NCBI GenBank assembly: GCA_950097015.1
Contig: CATNEN010000003.1
Location: 5,193,501-5,257,500, forward strand
Direction: 5' to 3'
Source of the DNA: Macrostomum hystrix
Taxonomy: Eukaryota > Platyhelminthes > Macrostomidae
DNA: 64,000 nt
Shown here: positions 24,535 through 36,440 of the stretch, piece by piece
Layout of the letters: each line of letters opens with the position of its first letter
How positions within the stretch are numbered: position 1 is the first letter of the stretch
Translations under genes and position numbers: made by a program
The notes under the pieces: generated by a model
Databases searched by the model: none
What the model saw: the letters and a program-made list of their open reading frames with translations, nothing else
Told to the model about the DNA's origin: nothing

Positions 24535-25807
24535 CTATCGTTAAAACCATTGTTAATTGTTACAGTTACAGCCTTTTCAGCCCACGCAAAAATAACGATA
24601 TTGCTTCATGCCTCAATTCGAAAAAAACGTAAAAAGTTGCTAGAAGCATAAGAAGGCGTCAATTTTTTAGGCATACGCAAAAGAGGTATTTGAAATTTGC
24701 AGTTACATTTAACACAGTAAAACAAAAAGTATGCATGCTAAATAATCACGTCCGCTTCATTATATAAAAAACTGTTAGCAGCAATCTTCAAAACATTTTT
24801 TGTTTCACTGTGATACTAGATATGCGTTTTATATATACAATATGCTTGCGTGGCGGCAGAGTTTTAATTTAGTTTTAGTTTAATTTAGTTTAGTTTAGAT
24901 TAGTTTAGTTCAGTTTAATTTTACCTTTTTTTTGACGCGACTTGACGTGACTTACGAAGTTTATCTCATTATCTGAACTGTCTATATCGCACAAACAAAC
25001 GCAACCGGATTGGACCGTACTAAAAGTCAGAAGCAAAACTTGAACTTAAATTCATGTTTAAGTTCAAATTCATGTAAAAGTCAGAACTTAAATTCACTCA
25101 AAATAAGCAGCTAGCTGATTATTGCTATCCGGAAAAATGTATGGAAAGTCTTCTAGTGTTAGTCTACACTATTTATCAAGAATACCAATAGCTCATGTAA
25201 GGTCTTTACATCAGGTCAAAGAGAGCTAAACTTTTATGTATATTTCAACAGTTTGTAGTCAGTACACGCAAAGTAATTTCGATCACCATCTCACTATCTA
25301 TCGCTCCGAAACTTCGTCGAAAAACTGGACTAAAAAGAGATCTTAGATTTATGTGTAGCCAGGTTGTGAAACAACTGAATGGCCATGCACAATAAGCATT
25401 TCGATCGTAAAAAAATTGTCGGTCAAGAACTCATTATACAATCAAATATTCGATTCAGAAAAGCCTTTAAAAAGTCTTACAACTTAAAGCTTAGACAAGC
25501 TTAAACAAGTAGTGTCAATATTGGCGGGAACTGAGCTTGACGATTTGTGAAATTCAACACATTTAGATCGAGAATATTTGACACTATCACGACATCACTG
25601 CTTGTATTCGCAGAATTGGTAAATGCTAATGCAGAAATTCTATGTCACATCTGGGACATCGTATTGGAGTACCAAAAAACTATAGAGCAGAAAAAATTGA
25701 TACTGACGAAAATTTGAAATGGTTTTAAGTTCGGTCAACTTTTGTAACTGTACTTCAGTTAGTAAAATACGAGTAATATTTAGTTAAGTTTTCGTATATC
25801 ATCTAAA
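24535..25807. other. AT-rich region downstream of the myosin gene
   Basis: No gene recognised. A short TTTAG-type simple repeat lies at 24870-24922. The myosin 3' UTR should lie near 25.6-25.8 kb, but I found no canonical AATAAA on the minus strand there. Confidence 0.5.
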
Positions 25808-28644
25808 TCAGAGAGCGGTGTTGCAGAACAGCTCTTCGTAGTCTGGCTCCTCTTCTCGTTGACCAATTGGATACGTCAGGCGCACGGCGCAGTTTCTAAA
25901 GCCGTTAGCCTTGTGAAATTCGATCATTTTTCCCAGACTGGAATGGATCTGTTTCTCGCCCAGCACATTGAATCTGCCTCGCTCGAGCTGCTCAACCAGG
26001 TAGTGCCGGATGCCGTTCATAGACTTGAAGCTCAGCACAAAGCCCAGACGGCTGTTGCTCACCCGCACAAGGAAGCTACCGGTTTCTTGCGAACCCAACA
26101 ATTGGTTCGACTCTTGGCGCGATATTATGCCGTGGAACCAGGTGTTATAGCCGCTTGTCTGCAGGATGGCGTCCTTCTGAGTGGCCTGGAACCAGTGCAC
26201 AGTCTCGGAGCGGGTCACGGGCGCAGCGTCGCCGGCTTCTGCGTCTCCGCCATCGATACTGACCGTTGACTTTCTGGATTCATGCAGCGCAGTTTCTGTC
26301 GATGGAGCCGATGGCAGAGCCATCTCCGAGCGTCGTCTCCGCTCCAGCTCCTCCGCCTTCAGCTTAGCGTAGCGACGTTTCTGAAGCCATCCGCGAATCA
26401 ACTTCTGGCACAGCACAACCCGACCGTAGTATCGACGTTCCTCCTGAGCCAGAAGGCGACTGGCATTCGCTCTCATGAAGACTTTGGTCTTGCCCATGGC
26501 GACCTCTTCAGCTGGCAGGCCTGCGCGTCTGCACACGGCTCTGACGCGAGCCGCTTCGCTCTCGTGCTGCCCGGAGCCGTACAGGAAGCACATCACCGGG
26601 TACATCAGGCGCAGCTCGCCGTAGGCACACCTCACCGGAAATCCGGCCTGTCGGACTCGTACCGCTTCGGCAATGCCGCAGTAGTGTATCTGTCGCAGAA
26701 CGTACTCCTGGTCGAAGCTGTTGGACACATTCTCCCGGTTTGGTTTGATACAGCGCACAAAGAACGGCTGCGATTCACGCAGCTTGGCTAGCAGAAATTC
26801 TAGAGAGCTGCGGAATTGCACTGCCAACTGCAAGCCGGTTGTAGCCTGCTGCTTGCCGTTGACAGACTTTGACTTGCCGGCGTTGATGAGTTCGGACATC
26901 AGCTTCAGCTTGGATGTTGCTAGAACCTCCATGGTGTTTGCCGGCGCCCTGTCCCTGTTCTTGTCCACCATGCCGGGAATTGTGTAGGTCACGGAGCCGG
27001 CGTAATGGTTGACTGTAAAAACGGCGGCATTCTTGTCCGAGACGACTAACTTAGGCCTCTGGGACAGATGCTTCATGAGCTTGTGATACAAACTCTCGTC
27101 TGTACCCGAAGCCAAGCTGCTCTCTTCGTTCAGTAGGGATAAAACTCCCAGTGGCTTATCCAGGAAGAGATTTAGAGTCACCTGGTTGTCATCGAATGGA
27201 ATCTCAATCCACGGCAGGCCTTCAGATTGGTACTCGGACTGCTCTAGCTGGATGACATGATGGGTGAAGAACAATTGCAGCTGCTCATTGGCCAGGTTGA
27301 TGCACAACTGTTCGAACGAGTTCACAGCCAATGATTCGAATCCGAATATGTCGAGCACGCCGATGTGTCGCACCTTGGTGGCTGGGTCCGGCCGGCCATT
27401 GCTGGCAAGACTGTCGTTGACTCGCTGGATGATCCAGTCAAACAGTTTGGTGTAGATAGCTCTGATGCAGCCGTTGAGCACAACGCGAGTCTTGTCCTCC
27501 TGGAACATCGAGTAGATGTCTTCCTCGTTAACCTTCAGCTTGCCCGTAGTCAGGGTCTTCAATAGCCGCTTCCTCGTGTCCTTTCCCTTGAGCCCGAGCT
27601 GTCTGCAGGCCTGCTTGAAGACTGCCTCGGAGGCGGTGTCTAGCGAGGTGCAGACAGTGTGGTTCTGCTCTTCGGTTCGGAACTGGAGGTTGCCCAGCAG
27701 AAGCAGTCCGGACAGGATCTGGAAGACGCTTTCCTTTTGCTGAGCCGTGAAGCCGAGCTTATCAAAAGCGTCCAATACTTCGCTAGCCTTAGCTTCTAGG
27801 TCTGTGTACCGTCGACCCACGGTATCTGCGTTGCTGATCAAATTCAACGGTCCTTGCGGCCTGGAGTCCTTGAAGAAGCTGTTGCCAGATAGGCACATGT
27901 AGTAGAAGATGTGAAAGTTGCCTTCGTCCTCCGTGGCACTGACGAGACGGGATTTCTCGAGCATATAGGTTCGAATCTCGCTGGAAACCAAAGCGCTGCC
28001 CTGCAGGCCCAACGAGACGAACTTGGCAAATCGACTTGAGTTGTGGTTCATCACTGTTCGGGCGTTGCCGAATGCCTCCATGATTGGATTGGCCTGTTGA
28101 ATAGTGTTGGAGTTGCAGTTAAGCTAAACTGCGTGTGTAAAATCGACTTTAACAGCGAGAATTTTCGCTACATTTTATTGGCTAAAGCTCAACGGTGTTA
28201 TTACTCGCTAAGTAGACTCACCGCCAAGAGACAGTCAGCCACTCGAGTTCGATTCGTCTGCGAGGTGCCGGCCATCTTGACGAACTGTTGCAGCAGCAGT
28301 TTTGTACTCTCAGTCTTGCCAGAGCCGGACTCACCGCTGATGAGTATAGTAGCGTCCTTGCCAACCAGATTGAATGCGGCCGTGCCCACAGTGTAGATGT
28401 GGGCTGTTGAGCCAGTCTCGTTGCCAACGGCAACCGGCCCGGTCCAGCCCGGTCTAGACAAACAGGCGAATTCCTTGTCCGTATAGACGTTGACAGGCTT
28501 GAAAGGGTTCAAGAACACCAGAATGTCTCCAACTAGAGTGTAGATTCTGTCACTTCTGTAGCGCTCTTGAAGCACCTGGCCAATGGACTGCTCAGACAGC
28601 TCTGTCAGAGAGGCCAAATCGTAGGTATCTACCAGAAGTCGCAT
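25808..28644 (-). CDS. Unconventional myosin with IQ motif and C-terminal SH2 domain, two exons
   Basis: Actin-based motor that may be targeted to phosphotyrosine sites. Exons 28644-28222 and 28093-25808 (GT-AG, phase 0) encode about 902 residues. Motor domain about 10-690: P-loop GESGSGKT (104-111), switch I NHNSSRFAKF (Ala where Gly is usual), switch II DIFGFES, and the converter-side YCGIAEAVRVRQAGFP. A single IQ motif lies near 692-715 (VVLCQKLIRGWLQKRR), followed by a basic/acidic linker. The SH2 domain runs about 793-885: WFHGIISRQESNQLL, then GSFLVRVS with the phosphotyrosine-binding Arg near 818, then RHYLVE. The tail ends EPDYEELFCNTAL, with a possible tyrosine phosphorylation site. 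The start is chosen because VDTYDLASLTELSE begins the motor as in other myosins, so there is no N-terminal kinase. Motor-IQ-SH2 matches, as I recall, the layout of proposed class XXVIII myosins; that class assignment is unverified. Confidence 0.93.
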
Positions 28645-28704
28645 GATGCGAGTGCGAGAAAAACTAAAGGAAAAATTAAACTCTTAAAAAAATTCGAACT
28701 CGAG

Positions 28705-28712
28705 TTTTTATA
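28705..28712 (-). promoter_or_regulatory. Candidate TATA box of the myosin gene
   Basis: TATAAAAA on the minus strand, about 60 nt upstream of the ATG, with a GC-box-like GGGCGGGT at 28731-28738. A TTTCCTTTAG at about 28664-28673 could alternatively be a spliced-leader acceptor. Confidence 0.5.
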
Positions 28713-28739
28713 GACGGTGTCAGTTCGTGGACCCGCCCA

Positions 28740-29830
28740 AAATACAATGGCAAGCTCTGTTTCTATAGCGCACCTGGCTTGCTATACCTTTCTATATACT
28801 GTAGCTCATGATTGTGCGTCAGCAGCAGCGTAGACTATACGGCTAGCACTAAGAACTTCTCACAACACGTGACGAGCCAATAGCTGCTGAGTCTCAGTCA
28901 GACTCCTATCCCCAGTGATGAAGAGCCAGAGATTATTTTGAGATTGAATGAATAATTCATTCTAATTTGTCTATTGTCCTCCGTCCAGCACCAGACCTAC
29001 GGACTGAGACAGTACCTCCACTTTAAAGCTTGACCAGTACCTCGTTCGTCCATTCAGCCATTGGTTTTCTCAGTATGAAAGTTTTTGCAAAACCTTCTCT
29101 CTTATCACTCTCTTGCCTTGCTTACCTAGCTCTGTCTGCCTTCTTCGAAACTCAGAACGGCGCAGATTTCCAAGAAATTTAACTTTTAAAGCTACCACAA
29201 TGCGCAGTACATATTTTGTCCTTAGTACAAAATAGCTGGAAAAACACTCGACAAACTCAACTGAAAGCACAAGTTCACGTGACTCAGGCAAATAATTAAG
29301 AAAAGCAAACAAATTGTGTGAGTGAAACAAAGTACTAGGAGCATTTTTTACCTGGTCCAAAATTAGAGGAAAATTTATTTAATCATTAAACATCAGACAG
29401 AATACATGAAATGTTTATTTAGTTAAAAGTTTATCATCATGAGCTCTAAGTGACGCATTTAAAGTGCATTTCAGAATCATTTGCAACAATTCAATGTCAC
29501 TTAGTATATCCACAGTCCGATATTACAGCTCAGAATAAAGAATTATCGATGGTTTTATCGAAATTTAAGCTCGTCACTCGTCTTGATAACTTTTTCTCGT
29601 TTCGACATCATTTCAGCTAAAGTGCATAAAATTACCTATTCTATTCCTCGAATTTCGACCAAGCTAGGTGACATTGAATTGTCTTTGTTTTTTTCCGCGA
29701 CAAAAACTTGTTTAGTCCAGTAACTTGCGTGCAAAAAGTATTATATCTTCGTATTTTTAGGCATTTGTTCACGCTAGACTCTACTGAAAGTAGAGCGGTG
29801 AAAAACCCGAATCTTAAAACGCGAGATAAC
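28740..29830. other. Intergenic region upstream of the myosin gene
   Basis: About 1.1 kb of unique sequence with no supportable gene. The short minus-strand frame at 29070-29360 has no recognisable domain. Confidence 0.5.
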
Positions 29831-29834
29831 CACT

Positions 29835-30665
29835 AAAACTCCTGCTGCGACTCCTGCTGCGATTCTAACTATGACTTGTGCTGCGATTCTAGTTACGACT
29901 CCTGCTGCGATTCTAGTTGCGATCCCTGCTGCGATTCTAGCTGTGACTCCTGCTGCAATTCTAGATGTGACTCCTGCTGCGATTCTAGTCGTGACTCCTG
30001 CTACGATTCTAGTTACGATCCCTGCTGCGATTCTAGCTACGACTCCTGCTGCGATTCTAGATGTGACTCCTGCTGCAATTCTAGATGTGACTCCTGCTGC
30101 GATTCTAGCTGTGACTCCTGCTACGATTCTAGTTACGACTCCTGCTGCGATTCTAGTAACGATCCCTGCTGCAAATCTAGCTACGACTCCTGCTGCGATT
30201 CTAGTTACGATCCCTGCTGCGATTCTAGCTGTGACTCCTGCTGCAATTCTAGATGTGACTCCTGCTGCGATTCTAGCTGTGACTCCTGCTACGATTCTAG
30301 TTACGATCCCTGCTGCGATTCTAGTTGCGATCCCTGCTACGATTCTAGTTACGATCCCTGCTGCGATTCTAGCTACGACTCCTGCTGCGATTCTAGATGT
30401 GACTCCTGCTGCAATTCTAGATGTGACTCCTGCTGCGATTCTAGATGTGACTCCTGCTGCGATTCTAGCTGTGACTCCTGCTGCGATTCTAGTAACGATC
30501 CCTTCTGCAAATCTAGCTACGACTCCTGCTGCGATTCTAGCTACGACTCCTGCTGCGATTCTAGCTCGACTCCTGCTGCGATTCCAGCTACGATCCCTGC
30601 TGCGATTCTAGCTACGACTCCTGCTGCGATTTTAGCTACGATCCCTGCTGCGATTCCAGCTTCAA
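29835..30665. repeat. 24-bp minisatellite (GATTCTAG type)
   Basis: About 34 units of 24 bp on the pattern CTGCGATTCTAGCTACGACT plus CCTG. The core CTGCGATTCTAGCTAC is shared with the RPN2 intron 2 array and the 40.3-kb array. It lies just beyond the 3' end of the EF-hand/dynein-light-chain gene. Confidence 0.96.
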
Positions 30666-30781
30666 AAGTCACTGTACAATTACTATAAATACATGTTTAC
30701 ACCCGCACATTATCATGTATGATTTTGAGGTAAAAAGTAAGTAATATACTTTTAGGTAAGTTGAGTAAAAATGGTGTTTCG

Positions 30782-33700
30782 TTATTTTTCAGATCTTTCC
30801 GGAGTTTTCCAGACCAGAAAGATTCTATTGGCTAATCGGAAGATCAGCGAGTATCCTGTCACGTGACTATAGCTAGCCGAGTACTGACCGCGTACAATGA
30901 TCACGTGCCAAATCCGCCCCAGTTCAGCTTCCAGCCTCCGTTTTGCTTCATCGGCAACCGCCATGTCATTGGATGAATCCGATTCGTTGTCATCGAAATG
31001 AGATGCTGCGGATGTCACCGTTTGAAGCATGATTGATCGAATACTGGGATCAGTGCTCGAACTGATAATTGATAAAGATCCCAATCCAGTCGCTGGGTCA
31101 GTTTTAGATTGCCTCTGACCTCGCTGCTGCTTCTTCGAAGAACTGATGACATCTGAGTTGCAGACCTGTTGAAGTCGCTGACGTCTGTAGGCTTGGCTAA
31201 ATTGTAAAGGGATTTTGATGAGTTTTTGATTTTTTGTATCTGGGAGTTAGAGCACAAAGGAATAGAAATGAAGAGAATGGAACAGAAGGGAATGGAACTG
31301 AAGAGAATGGAACTGAAGGGAATGGAACTGAAGGGAATAGAACTGAAGAGAATGGAACTGAAGGGAATGGAACTGAAGGAAATGGAACTGAAGGGAATGG
31401 AACTGAAGGAAATGGAACTGAAGGGAATGGAACTGAAGGGAATAGAACTGAAGAGAATGGAACTGAAGGGAATGGAACTGAAGGAAATGGAACTGAAGGG
31501 AATGGAACTGAAGGGAATAGAACTGAAGAGAATGGAACTGAAGGGAATGGAACTGAAGGAAATGGAACTGAAGGGAATAGAACTGAAGGGAATAGAACTG
31601 AAGAGAATGGAACTGAAGGAAATGGAACTGAAGAGCATGGAACTGAAGGGAATGGAACTAAAGGGAATGGAACTGAAGGGAATGGAACTGAAGGGAATAG
31701 AACTGAAGAGAATGGAACAGAAGGGAATGGAACTGAAGAGAATGGAACTGAAGGGAATGGAACTGAAGGGAATAGAACTGAAGAGAATGGAACTGAAGGG
31801 AATGGAACTGAAGGAAATGGAACTGAAGGGAATGGAACTGAAGGAAATGGAACTGAAGGGAATGGAACTGAAGGGAATAGAACTGAAGAGAATGGAACTG
31901 AAGGGAATGGAACTGAAGGAAATGGAACTGAAGGGAATGGAACTGAAGGGAATAGAACTGAAGAGAATGGAACTGAAGGGAATGGAACTGAAGGAAATGG
32001 AACTGAAGGGAATAGAACTGAAGGGAATAGAACTGAAGAGAATGGAACTGAAGGAAATGGAACTGAAGAGCATGGAACTGAAGGGAATGGAACTAAAGGG
32101 AATGGAACTGAAGGGAATGGAACTGAAGGGAATAGAACTGAAGAGAATGGAACAGAAGGGAATGGAACTGAAGGAAATGGAACTGGAGGAAATGGAACTG
32201 AAGGGCATGGAACTGAAGGGAATGGAACTGAAGGGAATGGAACTAAAGGGTTTAGAACTGGAAATGGAACTGAAGGGAATGGAACTGAAGGGCATGGAAC
32301 TGAAGGGAACTGGAACTGAAGGAATGGAACTAAAGGAAATGGAACTGGAGGGAATGAAACTGGAAGGAATTGAACTGAAGGAAACGGAACTGGAGGGTAT
32401 GGAACTGAAGGAGGTGAAGCGAATGGAACTGAATGGAACTGAAGGATTTGCTGTGCCGGTAACTCAGGTAGTGTGTGACTAAACGGAACAGAGTGAGCAG
32501 CATATTTTACGGCCCAATAATCTGTTCGAGAATGCCATGCATTTACTGCCAAGTGAAGCACTTGGATACTAAACAATTCCCTTTATTGCCAAATCAAATC
32601 AAATAGTTTTCATAGAGCTGCAACTCGTATGGCACTGACTCTAAGAACACAAAATCTTATGTAGGGTCCCAGACATCCGTATGTCAAAAGATTGTGACGA
32701 TAATAATAACTGGAAAAATGTCAGAGATAAGATATTCACTTTGACTTCTTTTCATGACGGAGTCACCCCGTCTGTCTGGTTGTCTAATAAACTTACCTGA
32801 AGCTCAAAAAGTACTCACGCTGTTTTAACCGTAAGTCCCAACACTTGGCAGAATTTTTCCAGAGTGATAATGCCGTCTCGATTTGAGTCGAAAGTCTCCA
32901 GCCATCTCTTACAATGGATTAGCAGGGATTTAAAGCAATGAGCTTAGCGCTAATGACTAGATTCAATGACTAGATTTAATGACAAGATTCAATGAGTAGA
33001 TACAAAGACTAGATAAAAAGACTAGATACAAAGACCAGATTCAATGACTAGATACAATGACTAGATACAATGACTAGATTCGATGACTAGATTTAATGAC
33101 AAGATTCAATGAGTAGATACAAAGACTAGATAAAAAGACTAGATACAAAGACCAGATTCAATGACTAGATACAATGACTAGATACAATGACTAGATTCAA
33201 TGACTAGATTTAATGACAAGATTCAATGAGTAGATACAAAGACTAGATAAAAATACTAGATACAAAGACCAGATTCAATGACTAGATACAATGACGACAT
33301 ACAATGAATAGATTCAATGACTAGATTCAATGACCAGATTCAATGACTAGATACAATGACGACATACAATGGCTAGATTCAATGACTAGATACAATGACG
33401 ACATACAATGACTAGATTCAATGACTAGATACAATGACGACATTCAATGACTACATACAATGACGACATACAATGACTAGATACAATGACGACATACAAT
33501 GACTAGATACAATGACGACATACAATGACTAGATACAATGACGACATACAATGACTAGATTCAATGACTAAATTTAATTACTAGATTCGCTCACCTTAAC
33601 GAAAGAGTCATTTGGTTTTCGCCTCCTCATGTAAAACCTCAATTCCTCGCCGCTGATTGCATCATTCTCATCTGAGTCGATTTCTATGAAAGCGTCTAAA

Positions 33701-33804
33701 AATTGATTTGCTTCAAGCTGAAGCTCACGGACAAAAGCCAATTGATGTTTTCGTTGTTCATTTCTAAACTGATCTGCTTCAACAGACTCAACTAATTTAC
33801 TCAT
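30782..33804 (-). CDS. TAL-type protein: EF-hands plus dynein light chain-like domain, three exons
   Basis: Calcium-binding protein with the flatworm tegument-allergen-like layout. Exons 33804-33595, 32907-32819 and 31184-30782 (all GT-AG; phases 0 and 2 agree) encode 233 residues. EF-hand 1 in exon 1: FLDAFIEIDSDENDAISGEE. EF-hand 2 in the short exon 2: TFDSNRDGIITLEKFCQVLG. Exon 3 carries a Ser/Lys/Gln-rich linker, then the dynein-light-chain-like end GRIWHVIIVRGQYSASYSH and YSLIFRLANRIFLVWK. TAL proteins are usually about 190 residues; the extra length here is the linker. Both introns are filled by minisatellites. A Tc1/mariner element lies about 300 bp upstream of the start. The role in tegument or epidermis is inferred from the family. 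Confidence 0.88.
31258..32445. repeat. 15-bp GGAAT-type satellite in TAL gene intron 2
   Basis: About 79 units of 15 bp, AATGGAACTGAAGGG, with AATAG, GAAGAG and GGAAAT variants. A block recurs at a 435-bp offset: the variant AAGAGCATGG appears at 31631 and again at 32066. Long open frames on both strands are repeat translations. Confidence 0.97.
32945..33590. repeat. 13-bp minisatellite in TAL gene intron 1
   Basis: About 49 units related to CAATGACTAGATT and CAATGACGACATA. In the left half a 117-bp (9-unit) block repeats three times; the marker TTTAATGACAAG recurs at 117-bp spacing. The array ends close to the exon 1 donor. Confidence 0.95.
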
Positions 33805-34100
33805 AATTTCTTTGAGCAGTTTTTACGAAGCTAAGCTATTTTTGTTAATAAAAGCGTTTAGTTTAAAGAATTTTCTCACGATTTCTATTTATATACTAGT
33901 ATTAATTTGTAGCCATGGATATACTCTACATGGTCTTGAGCTAATTCGTGAAACTTTGAAGAGTAAATTGGTAATTATTTAATTAAGTAGTTTGGTTAAG
34001 CGAACTGCATCAAATTAAATATTTGTCCACTTTTAGGTGAGAATAGTTAATTAAATACATAGGTTAGTAAATGACAGAATGACAGAATATGCTAAAAATA

Positions 34101-35733
34101 TACCTTTTCAACTTCGAATTCTTCAAAAGTGAGTTCGAATTCGTCAGCCTATATAAAACTATAGAGCGCTCAAGGGAATGAGAAGGGGTGTCTATGGTAA
34201 TTTTTTTCGAGAAAGTGACTTCGAATTCGTCAAAGTAAGTGAAATTCGTCAGTGCAAAAGCAGCCTGATCAGAAAGTGTCTTCGCTTCGTCTATGGCAAG
34301 AAAGCAAAGTGCCCAGTGTAAATTTAAGCGAGAAAGTGAGTGAAATTCGTCAATGTAAAATAAGTCAGCAATCTTTCATTACTCATTTCCTGCTCTTATT
34401 GTTGTCAGAGATGCCATATATGAGAATTTCGTCTGTGGATCGCTCTAGACTCGTGCGATGTTTTCAACAGGGACGAGACTGGAGACTTCTCGCAGTTGAA
34501 CTGGACATCAAGAGGACGACTGCCAATGACATTATCAGAAGATATGTAGATGAAGATAGGATTGAACTTAACGCGCGTGGAGGTGTGGTGAGACCAAAGT
34601 TCACTGAGGAGATGCTCGAGGCATTGACGAGGTACGTGGAAGAGAAGCCGACTGTAACGCTAAAAGAAATGCAGCAAAAGCTTGTGGCAGACTTTCCTGC
34701 TGCTCCTGTCGTGACAACGCAGGCCATTAGTCGTCGGCTTGACGGGACTTTGTGCATTACATTGAAAGATGTTCGGCGGGTTCACGGAGATTGGAATAGT
34801 GACGTGACAAAAGAAGCTAGATTTCTACACATGACCTGGATGCTAGAAACTGGACTGTTTGTAAGGAATTTAATCTACGTAGATGAGTGTGGGTGCAACC
34901 TATGGACGGCACGAACTAAAGGATGGGCGGATTTTGGCAACCGTGCAGTAATGATTGCGAATTCGCAGCGTGGGCAAAATCTGACGGTAGCACTTGCTGT
35001 TAGCCCACAGTTGGGCCTGGTCCACCACCGCATCTTTGTTGGTGGCTTTACAGCAGAGAGGTTTCGTGAGTTTATGATTGAAGTCGGGACCCTTGTTGAT
35101 GACGAGTTCACGGTACTTGCTGACAACGCCAGGGCACATGGAGTCGTGAATTTTGGGCGTCCTGACCAAAGGCTTCAGTTTCTTCCACCTTACTCGCCTT
35201 TCTTGAACGCCACTGAAATGGCAATTTCTTGCATGAAGGCGGCCCTGAAACGGCGCATGACCGACCCTGAAGTTGTCTTTGAAGTGCATGATCGTCAGGC
35301 GGCTGTAGCAGCAGGTGAGACACTTCAGAACCGGCGTCTTCGCATTTTGAGTCGAGAAGTGGAAGCTGCGATGGTTGCGATCACGGAGGAGAAATGCCGA
35401 CAATGGCACGAATTCACACTTCGGTACGGACCGCGGTGTCTGGCACACGGAGAAATTTTGGACTGACTACAGCGTGTTAACCTGTTCAAGCGACTTTAAA
35501 GCGTGATTTTGTGCGTCTGTTTTCCTGTTTTGTTTGTTTAGTTGCTGTTTTACTTCACGATTGACAATATATACTGGTTGCACTGACGAATTTCACTTAC
35601 TTTGACGAATTCGAAGTCACTTTCTCGAAAGAAATTACCATAGACACCCTTCTCATTCCCTTGAGCGCTCTATAGTTTTATATAGGCTGACGAATTCGAA
35701 GTCACTTTTGACGAATCCGAAGTTGAAAAGGTA
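34101..35733 (+). mobile_element. Complete Tc1/mariner-like transposon with long TIRs
   Basis: A 1633-bp element flanked by TA dinucleotides (34099-34100 and 35734-35735). The terminal inverted repeats, 34101-34257 and 35578-35733, are about 156 bp and nearly identical, starting TACCTTTTCAACTTCG. Each TIR has an outer and an inner copy of a motif like AAGTGACTTCGAATTCGTCA, the IR/DR arrangement of transposase binding sites seen in some Tc1-like elements. One intact ORF lies between them. Confidence 0.93.
34411..35466 (+). CDS. Tc1/mariner-family DDE transposase
   Basis: About 351 residues from the ATG at 34411. The open frame extends upstream to 34252, but that part overlaps the left TIR. 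The N terminus has a paired-like helix-turn-helix (SRLVRCFQQGRDWRLLAVEL and TTANDIIRRY). Catalytic motifs are IYVDECGCNLWT (D1), VLADNARAH (D2) and FLPPYSPFLNATE (E). Thirty residues lie between the second D and the E, shorter than the usual 34 or so. No stops or frameshifts are seen. With near-identical TIRs, the element may still be active. Confidence 0.92.
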   Translation: MPYMRISSVDRSRLVRCFQQGRDWRLLAVELDIKRTTANDIIRRYVDEDRIELNARGGVVRPKFTEEMLEALTRYVEEKPTVTLKEMQQKLVADFPAAPVVTTQAISRRLDGTLCITLKDVRRVHGDWNSDVTKEARFLHMTWMLETGLFVRNLIYVDECGCNLWTARTKGWADFGNRAVMIANSQRGQNLTVALAVSPQLGLVHHRIFVGGFTAERFREFMIEVGTLVDDEFTVLADNARAHGVVNFGRPDQRLQFLPPYSPFLNATEMAISCMKAALKRRMTDPEVVFEVHDRQAAVAAGETLQNRRLRILSREVEAAMVAITEEKCRQWHEFTLRYGPRCLAHGEILD

Positions 35734-35825
35734 TACTATTTTTAGATTTTTGCAGATTTCTTCAATCAGAATTGCTAAAGACACCTAGAAGTCATTTGGT
35801 GGGAATTAGATGGAAATTTCAGCAA

Positions 35826-36006
35826 GATGTACAACCAGAAGTACATTCAGATGTACAGTCAGATGTACAGCCAGTTGTACATTCAGATGTACAGTCAGAT
35901 GTACAGCCAGATGTACATTCAGATGTACAGTCAGATGTACAGTCAGATGTACAGTCAGATTTACAGTCAGATTTACAGTCAGATGTACAGTCAGATGTAC
36001 AGATTA
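35826..36006. repeat. 12-bp tandem repeat CAGATGTACAGT
   Basis: About 15 units of CAGATGTACAGT with CATTCAGATGTA and CAGATTTACAGT variants, just beyond the Tc1/mariner element. Confidence 0.9.
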
Positions 36007-36019
36007 CTTAGGAATTGCT

Positions 36020-36115
36020 TCCTCCAAAGACTGCATATGTACCGCTGTTCTGTCCATGGACTGGGATCTCAGTTGATTGCCTGTAATCAGCGCGCCAGTT
36101 TACAGCTGGATGAAC
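36020..36115 (-). mobile_element. SINE family A fragment
   Basis: CTGTTCTGTCCATGGACTGG matches the conserved core of family A (CTGTTCAGTCCATGGACTGG), in the same orientation as the 57.5-kb copy. The flanking parts are degenerate. Confidence 0.45.
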
Positions 36116-36440
36116 TAAATCACTGAGTAATGTAGTGTCCAGTTAAGCGGAAACAAACTCTTTAGTAAGAATTTCAAGGTTTTATCGACGTCAAAAACAG
36201 AAACTTGTCTTTTGCAACGATGGATAAAAATACGAGAATCGGATAAATTATTAAAAAAATCAAGCTGTGTGACTCTATGTCCTTCAGAATCGTGTCCATG
36301 ATAAATATTCTGCCTCCTATTATTGGCTGTCCTACACATTGGTTTAAACTAACACTGGGCCAATCCGTTTTCTGTATATTTAAATGAAAAAGTGTCTAAA
36401 ACACGCTGTTTAGTGACAACTATCTGTCATTTTTTTACAG

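Noticed and set aside
29871-30688. Cys/Asp/Ser-rich 270-codon frame and an Ala/Ile/Thr-rich frame
   Set aside because: Translations of the 24-bp array.
31258-32445. Centromeric or human-type GGAAT satellite
   Set aside because: It resembles GGAAT satellites only superficially. The 15-bp unit sits in an intron of one gene and is about 1.2 kb.
31015-32576. Four overlapping open frames of 360-460 codons on both strands
   Set aside because: The 15-bp repeat is divisible by three and lacks stops in several frames. They are artefacts; only the 3' end of this region overlaps a real exon (31184-30782), in another frame.
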